64,000 nt of DNA, taken from contig CM065801.1 in assembly GCA_033398695.1 (NCBI GenBank), positions 51,470,358 to 51,534,357 on the forward strand, read 5' to 3'. Shown piece after piece: positions 34,732 through 44,715 of this stretch (within the stretch, counting starts at the first letter, position 1; every line of letters begins with the position of its first letter). The DNA comes from Orobanche coerulescens (lineage: Eukaryota; Streptophyta; Magnoliopsida; Lamiales; Orobanchaceae). Under the pieces are notes generated by a model. That model saw only the letters and a program-made list of their open reading frames with translations. It searched no databases and was not told the origin of the DNA. Both the position numbers and the translations under genes were made by a program.

Positions 34732-36720
34732 TGTAATATCCGTAATTTTCCTTTTTAGCAGTTTCCATTTTGGTGTATACCTCTTTTTATCGACTCGCTT
34801 GAAACCATTTCGACATTTTGAATCTACTTTGTTCTTGGAGTTTTTCCATTCGGACGAGTTTTGATGATGTTTTCACGTAATTTCGTTTTATGACACATTT
34901 TGCCGTATGAACGTTCGATTCTTGTAAAACTCATTCGTTTTCGTTGTTTCTTGGTCTGTACATGTTCGTATGGCTGAGTTGGTCATGTGGAGACTTTCGG
35001 TTTGTAAATCCGACGTCGTTTCGTGATTTTCGGGCACTTGGGCCATTTTTGTAATTCCCTAATAGTTTAGGGAAATTCGTCTCCTTGTCGTATTTTGGAT
35101 TCCTCGGTAGTTGGAAGTACAATTACTGTCGAACACTCAGCTTCGTTGTTATGAATACCTCGTATTTACACTTTTGATTCTATCCTCGTGTTGTGGTTCG
35201 TCGTTGAATCGACCGTGCGTAATCGTGTTTAGAATCGATTCACATGACATAACGTCGTTATGCATGATCCATAACGCACGTTATGGCCCTTCCCAATTCA
35301 AGATGTGCGCTTGGTTACGACGTTAACCAAGATTGGGTTACGACGTAACCATCATAACGCACGCAACACTTGTGTTAACGCACGTAACGCTATTGTCGGC
35401 GTTTTTAAACCTGACTTAGCCTCAGTCAGTTTCTTTTCATCCTTCTTCGCCCCTTTTCGCGACGTGAGATTCTTGAGTGCCTTTGGAGCGATTTGTCCAG
35501 AGCAATCCGTGGATTTCCTTTAGAGATTGATTATTGTGTACCAAGGGAGATTAATCTACTACATTCACATCTTCCACTAGTCGAATCCAAGGTATTTTCC
35601 TCAGGAACCCTAACTTTGACGAATTTGGGGGTTTTTCGGGATTCTAGGGTTTAGTTCCGAATTGTTCATCTATATATCGATATTCTTTACCGATCGTGAT
35701 TATTGAGTGATTCTAAATCCGTTTTCCTTGACTATAATCCGCGAATTATCAATACGGGGAGATTTTGCGTAAACCCTCGCCCGTATCGATTGAACGTCTA
35801 TTGTCGTGATTTGTAATCGGGTTTTGGGAGTATTCCTTTCGATTATTGATGTCCGTTGGGACTGAGTTATGTTAATTCTTCGTTTAGGAACCGTTGTTTT
35901 CCAGTCGGATCATCCGTAGTCACTTTTCACTTCCGATTCTTCGAAGATGTCACAAAGGCAAGTACTTTACATTTGTTTACATGTTCTAGTATTTGAATTA
36001 TGGTCAGATCGTGGTTGTTGTGGATGGTTATGTGTATGTTCACCTAGGGACGGTCCGACGGGCCTCTAGGGATACGTATTGCCGTGAGTGTGCGTATCGT
36101 GAACGTGGTTAGCCACCCAGGGATGTCCGACGGGACTCTGCGGGGTACGGTGGCCGTGAGTCTCGTACCAACGGTTAACTTTGAATTATGATTTGTTGGA
36201 GATAATGTGTTTTGTGATTGTAAATATTCCGGAATATGAAATGTTTTCTAAATTGACTTTTTGGCGCATATATTCATCTGATTAGAATGTAGTTCAAATG
36301 GATTGTACTTGCACTAGCAGTTGTCGCTAACCCTTAAATGGGGAAATACTTTTTGTATTTCGTATTGATCGTGGGGATAAACGAGCACTGGACGTATGAG
36401 GATGATGGGCAAGCAAGATATTGTCCAAGATTTGATTTTCGATGTTATGTCCGGTTACTATTGATGTCCGATTTTGAGATTTATGTATTATAAAGTTGGT
36501 TTAAGTACTGAGTACTTCTGTTTGAAATTGTTAATGTTGTGTTCCGCTTTGGGAAATGGATTTGATGTCGATTTTAATTGTCGGTTTGTAGTCCTTCATT
36601 TGAATTGTCGTTTTATTTATAATAGTTTGTCGTCGAATGTCTTGTTGGTATGTTAGCTGGTGAATTCCACGGTGGGGTCCACGGCACCGTAATATTCCCC
36701 GAACGTCTTGGGGGTGTTAC
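34732..36720 (+). repeat. E 5' LTR (1989 bp)
   Basis: Same family as the A LTR. Shows a palindrome array (35249-35390), AAG|GTATTT donor-like site (about 35592), GC donor AG|GCAAGT (35958), duplicated modules (about 36042 and 36116) and a final TGTTAC whose last A is missing. Small losses relative to the 3' copy remove the acceptor AG and one base of the 14-bp palindrome (36504-36516). Confidence 0.9.
35249..35390. repeat. E 5' LTR palindrome array
   Basis: ATAACGTCGTTAT, ATAACGCACGTTAT, GGTTACGACGTTAACC, GGTTACGACGTAACC and AACGCACG-type units start near 35251, 35273, 35315, 35338, 35356 and 35377, mostly 18-23 bp apart with one double step. Confidence 0.82.
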
Positions 36721-36725
36721 GAATA

Positions 36726-36737
36726 TGGTATCGATCT
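36726..36737 (+). other. E primer-binding site, worn
   Basis: TGGTATCGATCT follows the LTR; kin have TGGTATCRGAGCT. Two bases appear missing, in a stretch where small losses are common. Confidence 0.75.
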
Positions 36738-36929
36738 TAGGTTATGGATACCTAGCCGTCGGTCATTTGGGTCTAGTTAAGTGTCGTTTTGGGACAAGAT
36801 CACCGCTATGCCATCATCTCGACGCCGGTGCTCGTAAGTTTTCCTAACTTGACTCGTTTCACCGTCTGCTCTACTCTGTCTTAGTATCTTTGCGTTTTGC
36901 GTTTGAATTGTACTTACCCGTTGCTTCTT

Positions 36930-37930
36930 GAATTCCTGCCGGTAGAGGACGCGACGCGCGGCCGCGACGCGGTAGGGGACGTGGCGCAGCCTGGGGCGGC
37001 CATGTCCGATCACTCGAACCGATTCGGCGATGCCCTCTCAGCCGAACAGTGTTCCCCTAGTTCCGGAGGTCACAGACCACCGCTAGCTCCTAATGCTCAT
37101 GAGAATGTTGGAGTGGCCAACATTTTACAGCAGTAGCGAACCAGATGACGCTGCGACTCGAGCCGTTACAGTCGGCCATGCTAATGCCAACCCGGTTCCG
37201 CCTACTGGATCCAGTAATGATAAGCTACTTCAGGACGTGATTCGCATGCGTCCTCCGCAGTTTGATGGTGCTTCTGACCCTTCTGGTTGGGAGAATTGGT
37301 TATTTGAGTTGGAGAAAGTGTTTGAGGCTGCTAATTGCCCCGAGGAGAGGAAAGTACCCATTGCTCAGTACTTCCTCGCCAAGGAGGCAATGACGTGGTG
37401 GCAAGCGGTGAAACCGCGTGGCCGGGCAGCTACGTGGGCGAGTTCCGGATCGATGGAAGACGAATTGCGTCCGTGGCCGGTGAAAGAGGAGGATCCGAGC
37501 CTTCTTTGAGGCTAAGCCCCAAGATGTTCCTATTTCTCAAGCTATCAAGGACTACAATCAACACCGCACTACGTGAGAAACCAAGTCCGAGATGAGCTAG
37601 ATAAGATCCGCCACTTTGATATGCGGATGAAGCCGAGGTGCGCCACTACATGTCCAGTGCAGGGTGCACGACTTTGAAAGATTATCGAATAAAGCGATGG
37701 CTTACGAGATGTCGTTTACGCTACAGAGAAGGCAGAAGGAAAGAAGCGAAGACCTCGGTCGGGCGGGAGGCAAGTCGGAGGGTATCCGAAGACTCGGCCA
37801 GTTCGCGAGTCTTGAGTCGGCCGCCATCGGTTAGTCGAGGGAACGGTTCTAGGTCTCGCTCGCTGGTTCCGTTCGTGGTCCTACATGCTTCAACCGCATC
37901 GTCCGGGCCACATGATGAGTGAGTGTGATA
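36930..37930 (+). pseudogene. gag: E gag part, with many small frameshifts
   Basis: Homologous to A gag: the Arg-Gly-rich start (GTAGAGGACGCG..., about 36940), DKLLQDVIRMRPPQFDGASDP, WENWLFELEKVFEAANCPEE and FLAKEAMTWWQAVKPRG, then the frame changes repeatedly between 37430 and 37900. First zinc knuckle is partial ([12 protein letters not shown]). Losses are of single bases and short steps, unlike the clean pol further right, so part of the damage may be consensus error rather than true mutation. Confidence 0.8.
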
Positions 37931-40900
37931 GGCCTCCGATTCAGTGTCTTGCTTGTGGTCATATGGGTCACCGTGCTAAGTTTTGTACGGATGCAGCTCG
38001 GGCTCCAGTTACTCAGATATCTGCTCCAGCTGCAGGAGAGCCGAGTGTGAATCAGGCACCGACAGTTCCTCAGCCGCAGCAGAGTTTTGGTAGAGGTCGA
38101 GGTCGTGGTCAACCTTCTAGAGGGGGAGCTTCTAGTGCGGGGTCTGTTCCGCCCCGTGTGTATGAGATGAGGCGAGCCGGAGATCCCGACGCGACGGTGG
38201 CTACAGGTACCGTCCACATCCTTGACCATCCTGTTTCCGTATTGTTCGATTCTGGTGCAACGCATTCTTTTATATCTATGGATTGTGTGCGTCATCTGCA
38301 TATTGATTGCCTTGTTGCTTGTGAGCCTTTTGTTGTTAGACTTCCTAGCGGGGATAGCATCGTAGGGGACCGTGAGATTAGAGATTTTTCTGTGAGTATC
38401 GCGGGGAGGGATTGGCCTTCTAATCTGATTGCGGTAGATATTAGAGATGAGGATTTGATTCTGGGTGAGGATTGGATGGACCGTCACGGGGCGATCATGA
38501 ATTATAGAACGAGGACTGTTTCGATGTTAGCCTCTGATGGTACCGAGCATTCTTTTGTAGGGCGTAAGCGGGGTGGCCAGAGATTACTGATCAGCGCTTT
38601 GAGGGCGGTGAGACTTCTTCGGGGAGGTTGCACGGGCTATTGGTGTTACGCTTTGAGATCGGAAGAAGGGGGAGTCGAGCTCTCGTCTATTCCGGTAGTA
38701 TGTGAGTATCCTGACGTTTTTCCAGATGAGTTGCCGGGTTTGCCGCCGGGCCGAGAGGTTGAGTTTACCGTCGATCTAGAGCCGGGTGCAGCACCTATCT
38801 CTAAGATGCCATACCGTATGGCGCCTGCCGAGATGCTTGAGTTGAAGAAACAGTTGGGAGAGTTGCTAGACATGGGGTATATTCGACCGAGTGCTTCGCC
38901 TTGGGGCGCACCGGTCCTATTTGTAAAGAAGAAGGATGGGTCACTTCGTTTGTGCATCGACTACCGAGAGTTGAACAAAGTGACCATCAAAAACAAATAT
39001 CCACTCCCGAGGATTGATGACTGGTTTGATCGGGCCATGCAGGAGCGACCGTGTTTTCAAGATTGATTTGAGATCGGGTATTATCACCCGAGTGAAGGAT
39101 ACCGATATTCCGAAGACGGCCTTTCGGACGAGATACGGTCACTACGAGTTTGTGGTTATGCCTTTTGGGCTAACCAACGCACCAGCCGTGTTCATGCAGC
39201 TTATGAACAAAGTCTTTATCGAGTACCTCGATAAGTGTGTAGTCGTTTTTATTGATGACATCCTGATTTACTCGAGGAGCGAGGAGGAGCACGCCCGTCA
39301 TTTGCATATTGTGTTAGATATTTTGAGAACTCAGCATCTTTTTGCGAAGTTCTCAAAGTGCGAGTTTTGGTTACGGGAAGTTATGTTTCTCGGTCATGTG
39401 ATCTCGGCCGAGGGTGTTCGTGTGGACCCACATAAGGTAGAGGCAGTGTTGGATTGGGCGCCGCCCAAGAACGTGAAAGAGGTCCGCAGTTTTCTGGGAT
39501 TAGCCGGGTATTATCGTAGGTTCGTCGAGGGGTTCTCTAAACTTGCTCGACCTCTGACTCAGTTGTTACAGAAGTCAGAGAAGTTTGTGTGGACCGATGA
39601 GAGGCAGAATAGTTTTGAGGAGTTGAAGAAGCGGTTGACGACCGCTCCTGTTTTGGCTTTACCGAGTGGTAATGATGGTTTCTCAGTTTATAGTGATGCT
39701 TCGGGCCAAGGGCTCGGATGCGTACTTATGCAGCACGGGAGGACGATTGCTTATGCTTCCCGTCAGTTGAAACCATATGAATTGAATTACCCTACGCACG
39801 ATCTTGAGTTGGCCGCAGTTGTGTTTGCGTTGAAAATCTGGCGTCATTACTTGTATGGCTCGTCGTGTCAAATTTTCACCGATCACAAGAGCCTGAAGTA
39901 CATCTTCACGCAGAAGGAGCTTAATATGAGACAGAGGAGATGGTTGGAACTGATTAAAGATTACGATCTTGAGATCCTCTATCATCCGGGCAAGGCTAAT
40001 GTAGTAGCAGATGCCTTGAGCCGGAAATCGGTATCCCTTCGGGCGCTTGAGTTACTCACGGCCCAGTCGGGACTTCAGCGAGAGTTTATGAGGTTGAGCA
40101 TTGAGATTGTACTGCCAGAGAGTTCCGGGCAGTTGCGTACTCTTGAGATTTCTTCATCTCTGGTCGAGGACATTAAGTCGGGACAGTTAGAGGATCCGAT
40201 GTTTATTCAGCTTCGAGAGAGTGTAGAGAAGGGGAAAGCCCCGGGATTTGTTATTCATGAGGACGGAGTGTTGAGATTCCGAGGTCGGTTGTGTGTCCCG
40301 AACGACTCGGAATTGAGACGGAGCATTATGCGAGAGGCTCATGCGTCACCTTACTCAGTCCATCCGGGCTCGAGTAAAATGTATGAAGATCTGAGGAAGA
40401 ATTTCTGGTGGAACGACATGAAGAAGGAAGTAGTTCAGTTTGTAGCTAAGTGTTTGACTTGTCAGCAGGTCAAGATTGAGCATCAGCGGCCAGCCGGATT
40501 ATTGAAACCACTTCCCGTTCCGGAATGGAAGTGGGAGGACATCTCTATGGATTTTGTCACGAGTTTGCCGAGGACGAAGACTGGCATGAATATGGTGTGG
40601 GTGATTGTAGACCGACTGACTAAATCGGCACATTTTCTGGGCATCAAGGATACTTGGGGTCCAGAAAAGTTGGCTCGTATTTTTATCGCACAGATAGTGA
40701 GGCTTCATGGTACGCCGAGAACCATTATTTCAGATAGAGATGGCCGATTTGTATCGCATTTTTGGCAGGCGGTACATAAGGCATTGGGGACACAGTTACG
40801 TTTGAGCACTTCGTTCCATCCCCAGACCGATGGGCAGTCCGAACGTACCATTCAGACGTTCGAGGATTTGTTGCGCGCGTGTGCGTTAGATTGGAGTAGT

Positions 40901-41590
40901 GACTGGGAGGAGCATTTGGCCTTAATTGAGTTTACTTATAATAATAGCTGGCACGCGTCGATTAAGATGGCACCGTATGAGGCTCTTTATGGCCGACGTT
41001 GCCGATCACCGATATGTTGGGATGAGCCGTCCGATTTGGTTGGCACCGAGCCGGACCTTGTGTTGGAAACGAGGGAGAAAGTTGAGTTGATTAGGAAGAG
41101 AATGTTGGCTGCTCAGAGTCGACAAAAATCCTATGCTGATGTTAGGCGTCGACCTTTGGAGTTTGAGGTGGGAGATCATGTTCTGTTGAGAGTGTCTCCG
41201 TCGAAGGGAGTTTTCCGTTTTGGGAAGAAGGGGAAACTCAGCCCGAGATATATTGGACCTTTCGAGGTATTGGAGAGAGTCGGTGAGTTGGCATACCGTT
41301 TGGCTTTACCTCCGTCGCTGAGTCATGTCCATGGTGTATTTCACGTTTCCCAGTTGAGGAAGTACGTTCCGGACCCGTCCCACATTATTGACTTTGGGGA
41401 CGTGGAGATCGAGAAGGATGTTACGTTTGAAGAGAGGCCCGTCAAGATTTTGGAACGTCGAGACAAACAGTTAAGGCACAAAACCATTCCTTTGGTTAAG
41501 GTGCAATGGTCGAGGCACGGAGTAGAAGAAGCGACGTGGGAGTTGGAGGAGGATATGCGTTCGAGGCACCCCGAGCTTTTTGATTCTTAA
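37885..41590 (+). pseudogene. pol: E pol: protease, RT, RNase H, integrase, chromodomain-like tail
   Basis: Two long open stretches, 37885-39066 and 39014-41590 (858 codons), overlap in different frames; a cluster of small changes near 39030-39090, inside RT, separates them. First part: zinc knuckle [14 protein letters not shown], protease [12 protein letters not shown] (about 38248), [36 protein letters not shown]. Second part: [14 protein letters not shown], intact catalytic FIDDIL (residues 79-84), RNase [14 protein letters not shown] and [11 protein letters not shown], integrase zinc CLTCQQVK, triad Asp in SMDFV (about residue 510), Asp in SDRDGRF (about 573) and Glu 36 residues on in QSERT, the D,D35E spacing, then the tail [10 protein letters not shown]. 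Stop TAA 41588-41590. All visible catalytic residues are present. Confidence 0.9.
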
Positions 41591-41625
41591 GTTTCGGGAC
41601 GAAACTTTATTTTAGAGGGGGAGAG
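41589..41625 (+). other. E post-pol hairpin and polypurine tract
   Basis: AAGTTTCGGGACGAAACTT (41589-41607), then TTTTAGAGGGGGAGAG up to the 3' LTR at 41626. Confidence 0.88.
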
Positions 41626-43634
41626 TGTAATATCCGTAATTTTCCTTTTTAGCAGTTTCCATTTTGGTGTATACCTATTTTTATCGACTCGCTTGAAACC
41701 ATTTCGACATTTTGAATCTACTTTGTTCTTGGAGTTTTTCCATTCGGACGAGTTTTGATGATGTTTTCACGTAATTTCGTTTTATGACACATTTTGCCGT
41801 ATGAACGTTCGATTCTTGTAAAACTCATTCGTTTTCGTTGTTTCTTGGTCTGTACATGTTCGTATGGCTGAGTTGGTCATGTGGAGACTTTCGGTTTGTA
41901 AATCCGACGTCGTTTCGTGATTTTCGGGCACTTGGGCCATTTTTGTAATTCCCTAATAGTTTAGGGAAATTCGTCTCCTTGTCGTATTTTGGATTCCTCG
42001 GTAGTTGGAAGTACAATTACTGTCGAACAATCAGCTTCGTTGTTATGAATACCTCGTATTTACACTTTTGATTCTATCCTCGTGTTGTGGTTCGTCGTTG
42101 AATCGACCGTGCGTAATCGTGTTTAGAATCGATCTGCATACGCATATAACGACGTTATGCATGATCCATAACGACGTTATGGCTCTTCCCATTCAAGATG
42201 CGCTGGTTACGACGTTAACGGTATTGGGTTACGACGTAACCATCATAACGCACGCACAAACAGTGTTAACGCATTTAACGCTACCGTCGGCGTTTTAAAC
42301 CTGACTTAGCCTCAGTCAGTTTCTTTTCATCCTTCTTCGCCCCTTTTCGCGACGTGAGTATTCTTGAGTGCCTTTGGAGCGATTTGTCCAGAGCAATCCG
42401 TGGATTTCCTTTAGAGATTGATTATTGTGTACCAAGGGAGATTAATCTACTACATTCACATCTTCCACTAGTCGAATCCAAGGTATTTTCCTCAGGAACC
42501 CTAACTTTGACGAATTTGGGGGTTTTTCGGGATTCTAGGGTTTAGTTCCGAATTGTTCATCTATATATCGATATTCTTTACCGATCGTGATTATTGAGTG
42601 ATTCTAAATCCGTTTTCCTTGACTATAATCCGCGAATTATCAATACGGGGAGATTTTGCGTAAACCCTCGCCCGTATCGATTGAACGTCTATTGTCGTGA
42701 TTTGTAATCGGGGTTTTGGGAGTATTCCTTTCGATTATTGATGTCCGTTGGGACTGAGTTATGTTAATTCTTCGTTTAGGAACCGTTGTTTTCCAGTCGG
42801 ATCATCCGTAGTCACTTTTCACTTCCGATTCTTCGAAGATGTCACAAAGGCAAGTACTTTACATTTGTTTACATGTTCTAGTATTTGAATTATGGTTGTA
42901 TCGTGGTTGTTGTGGATGGTTATGTGTATGTTCACCTAGGGACGGTCCGACGGGGCCTCTAGGGATACGTATTGCCGTGAGTGTGCGTATCGTGAACTGT
43001 GGTTAGCCACCCAGGGATGTCCGACGGGACTCTGCGGGGTACGGTGGCCGTGAGTCTCGTACCAACGGTTAACTTTGAATTATGATTTGTTGGAGATAAT
43101 GTGTTTTGTGATTGTAAATATTCCGGAATATGAAATGTTTTCTAAATTGACTTTTTGGCGTATATATTCATCTGATTAGAATGTAGTTCAAATGGATTGT
43201 ACTTGCACTAGCAGTTGTCGCTAACCCCTTAAATGGGGGAAATACTTTTTGTATTTCAGGTATTGATCGTGGGGATAAACGAGCACTCGGGACGTATGAG
43301 GATGATGGGCAAGCATGATATTGTCCAGTATTTGATTTTCGATGTTATGTCTGTCGGTTACTATTGATGTCTGATTTTGAGATTTATGTATTATAAAGTT
43401 GGTTTAAGTACTCGAGTACTTCCTGTTTGAAATTGTTAATGCTGTGTTCCCGTTTTGGGAAATGGATTTGATGTCAGATTTTAATTGTCGGTTTGTAGTC
43501 CTTCATTTGAATTGTCGTTTTATTTATAATAGTTTGTCGTCGTCGAATGTCTTGTTGGTATGTTAGCCTGGTGAATTCCCCAGTGTGGGGTCCACGGCGC
43601 TGTAATATTCCCTGAACGTCTTGGGGGTGTTACA
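41626..43634 (+). repeat. E 3' LTR (2009 bp)
   Basis: Clean copy of the LTR. Palindrome array at 42146-42280, AAG|GTATTT donor-like site (about 42482), GC donor AG|GCAAGT (42850), duplicated modules (about 42932 and 43008), acceptor TTTCAG (43259), perfect 14-bp palindrome (43407-43420), TGTTACA end. Confidence 0.92.
42146..42280. repeat. E 3' LTR palindrome array
   Basis: Units start near 42148 and 42170 (ATAACGACGTTAT), 42207 and 42229 (GGTTACGACGT), 42247 and 42268 (AACGCA), in pairs about 22 bp apart. Differs from the 5' copy far more than the flanking LTR does. Confidence 0.82.
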
Positions 43635-44715
43635 GTTGATAGGTGGACGTGGACGTGGTCGCGGACGCGGATGAAGAAATGCCGAAAGAGAAGCTTCGCC
43701 TTCTAATCAGGCCAGCCACAGCCCAGGCGAGCCACAGAGATCTATTAATAATGAACCGGAACCTGCTGTGCCCGAAATCCTTTGTCAGATGGTGAACCAA
43801 ATGACTCAGTTCGCCCAGGTCGTAGACCGAATGCAGGTGGCAGTAGGATTACAACAGGGAGATGGACAACAAGGGATCCCAGACATGGGAATCGAGGCGA
43901 CCGATGGCTACAAGAGGTGGCAAAGATGCAACCACCTAAATTCGATGGCTTTTCTGAGACTCCCACATGGGACCATTGGTTGAAGGAATTGGAGAAAATT
44001 TTTGCCGTAACTAATTGCCCAGACGATCGGAGAGCCTCTATTGCTCAGTACTTTCTGATAGGGGAAGCATCCGAGTGGTGGGAAGCCATCCGGCCTGTAG
44101 ACCATGATGCTGACTGGACAGAATTTAAATTGATGATGGAAGCTCAGTACTGCCCTCGTCCTGTGAGGGAAGCCAAAATTCGGGAATTTTTCTCCGCAAA
44201 GCCGTCAGACGAACCCGTATCCCAGCTAATTAAGACGTTTAACCATCAGTTGGCATTTGTTCGACATCTAGTCAGAAAAGATGCAGAAACGATGATACAT
44301 TTTGATATGAGGATGAAACCAAAAATCCAGAGGTACATGTTCGGTTTTGAATGTACCACTCTCCGTCAATACCAGGATAAGGCGTTGGCATATGAAATCA
44401 AGGAAGCAGCAATGGAGAAGTTTACAGAATCCAAGAAGCAGAAAGTCTCTGGTAGTTTCACAGAGCGTAAGAGCAGCGGGCCCCGTAAGGGTCAATCATC
44501 CTTTCATTCGTTTAAGAAACCTCTGCACCCATCCAAAAGCAGAAGGAACTCCGGAGCAGTATCAGTCACGACGGATACAACTAGGAAGTGCTTTAACTGT
44601 GGTCGCCCAGGCCACCATTAGCGTGATTGTTTGCGTACTCCAGTTACATGTTTTGATTGCGGACATGAAGGGCATCGTGCGATGTTTTGCAAGGATGCCA
44701 CCAATTTCAATGGAA
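43635..44715 (+). pseudogene. gag: D gag part
   Basis: Resumes after E with GGRGRGRGRG, a TGA (from CGA?) at about 43672, then PEILCQMVNQMTQFAQVVDRM; a shift near 43905 leads to MQPPKFDGFSETPTWDHW, YFLIGEASEWWEAIRPVDH, REAKIREFFSAKPSDEP and MRMKPKIQRYMFGF. Zinc knuckle 1 is CFNCGRPGHH*RDC, broken by a TAG at 44619-44621 (probably CAG). Knuckle 2 is CFDCGHEGHRAMFC (about 44650). Confidence 0.88.

Larger units (their letters stand above)
34732..43634 (+). mobile_element. Element E: Tekay-like Ty3/gypsy element (8903 bp), best preserved pol
   Basis: TGTAATATCCGTAAT to GGGGTGTTACA between GTTGA duplications. Complete set: LTRs, Met-type primer site, gag, protease, RT, RNase H, integrase, chromodomain-like tail, hairpin, purine tract. 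The left part (about 35240-39110) carries many one- and two-base losses while 39110-43634 is clean. Outside the palindrome block and that stretch the two LTRs are almost identical, so E is young. Confidence 0.93.
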
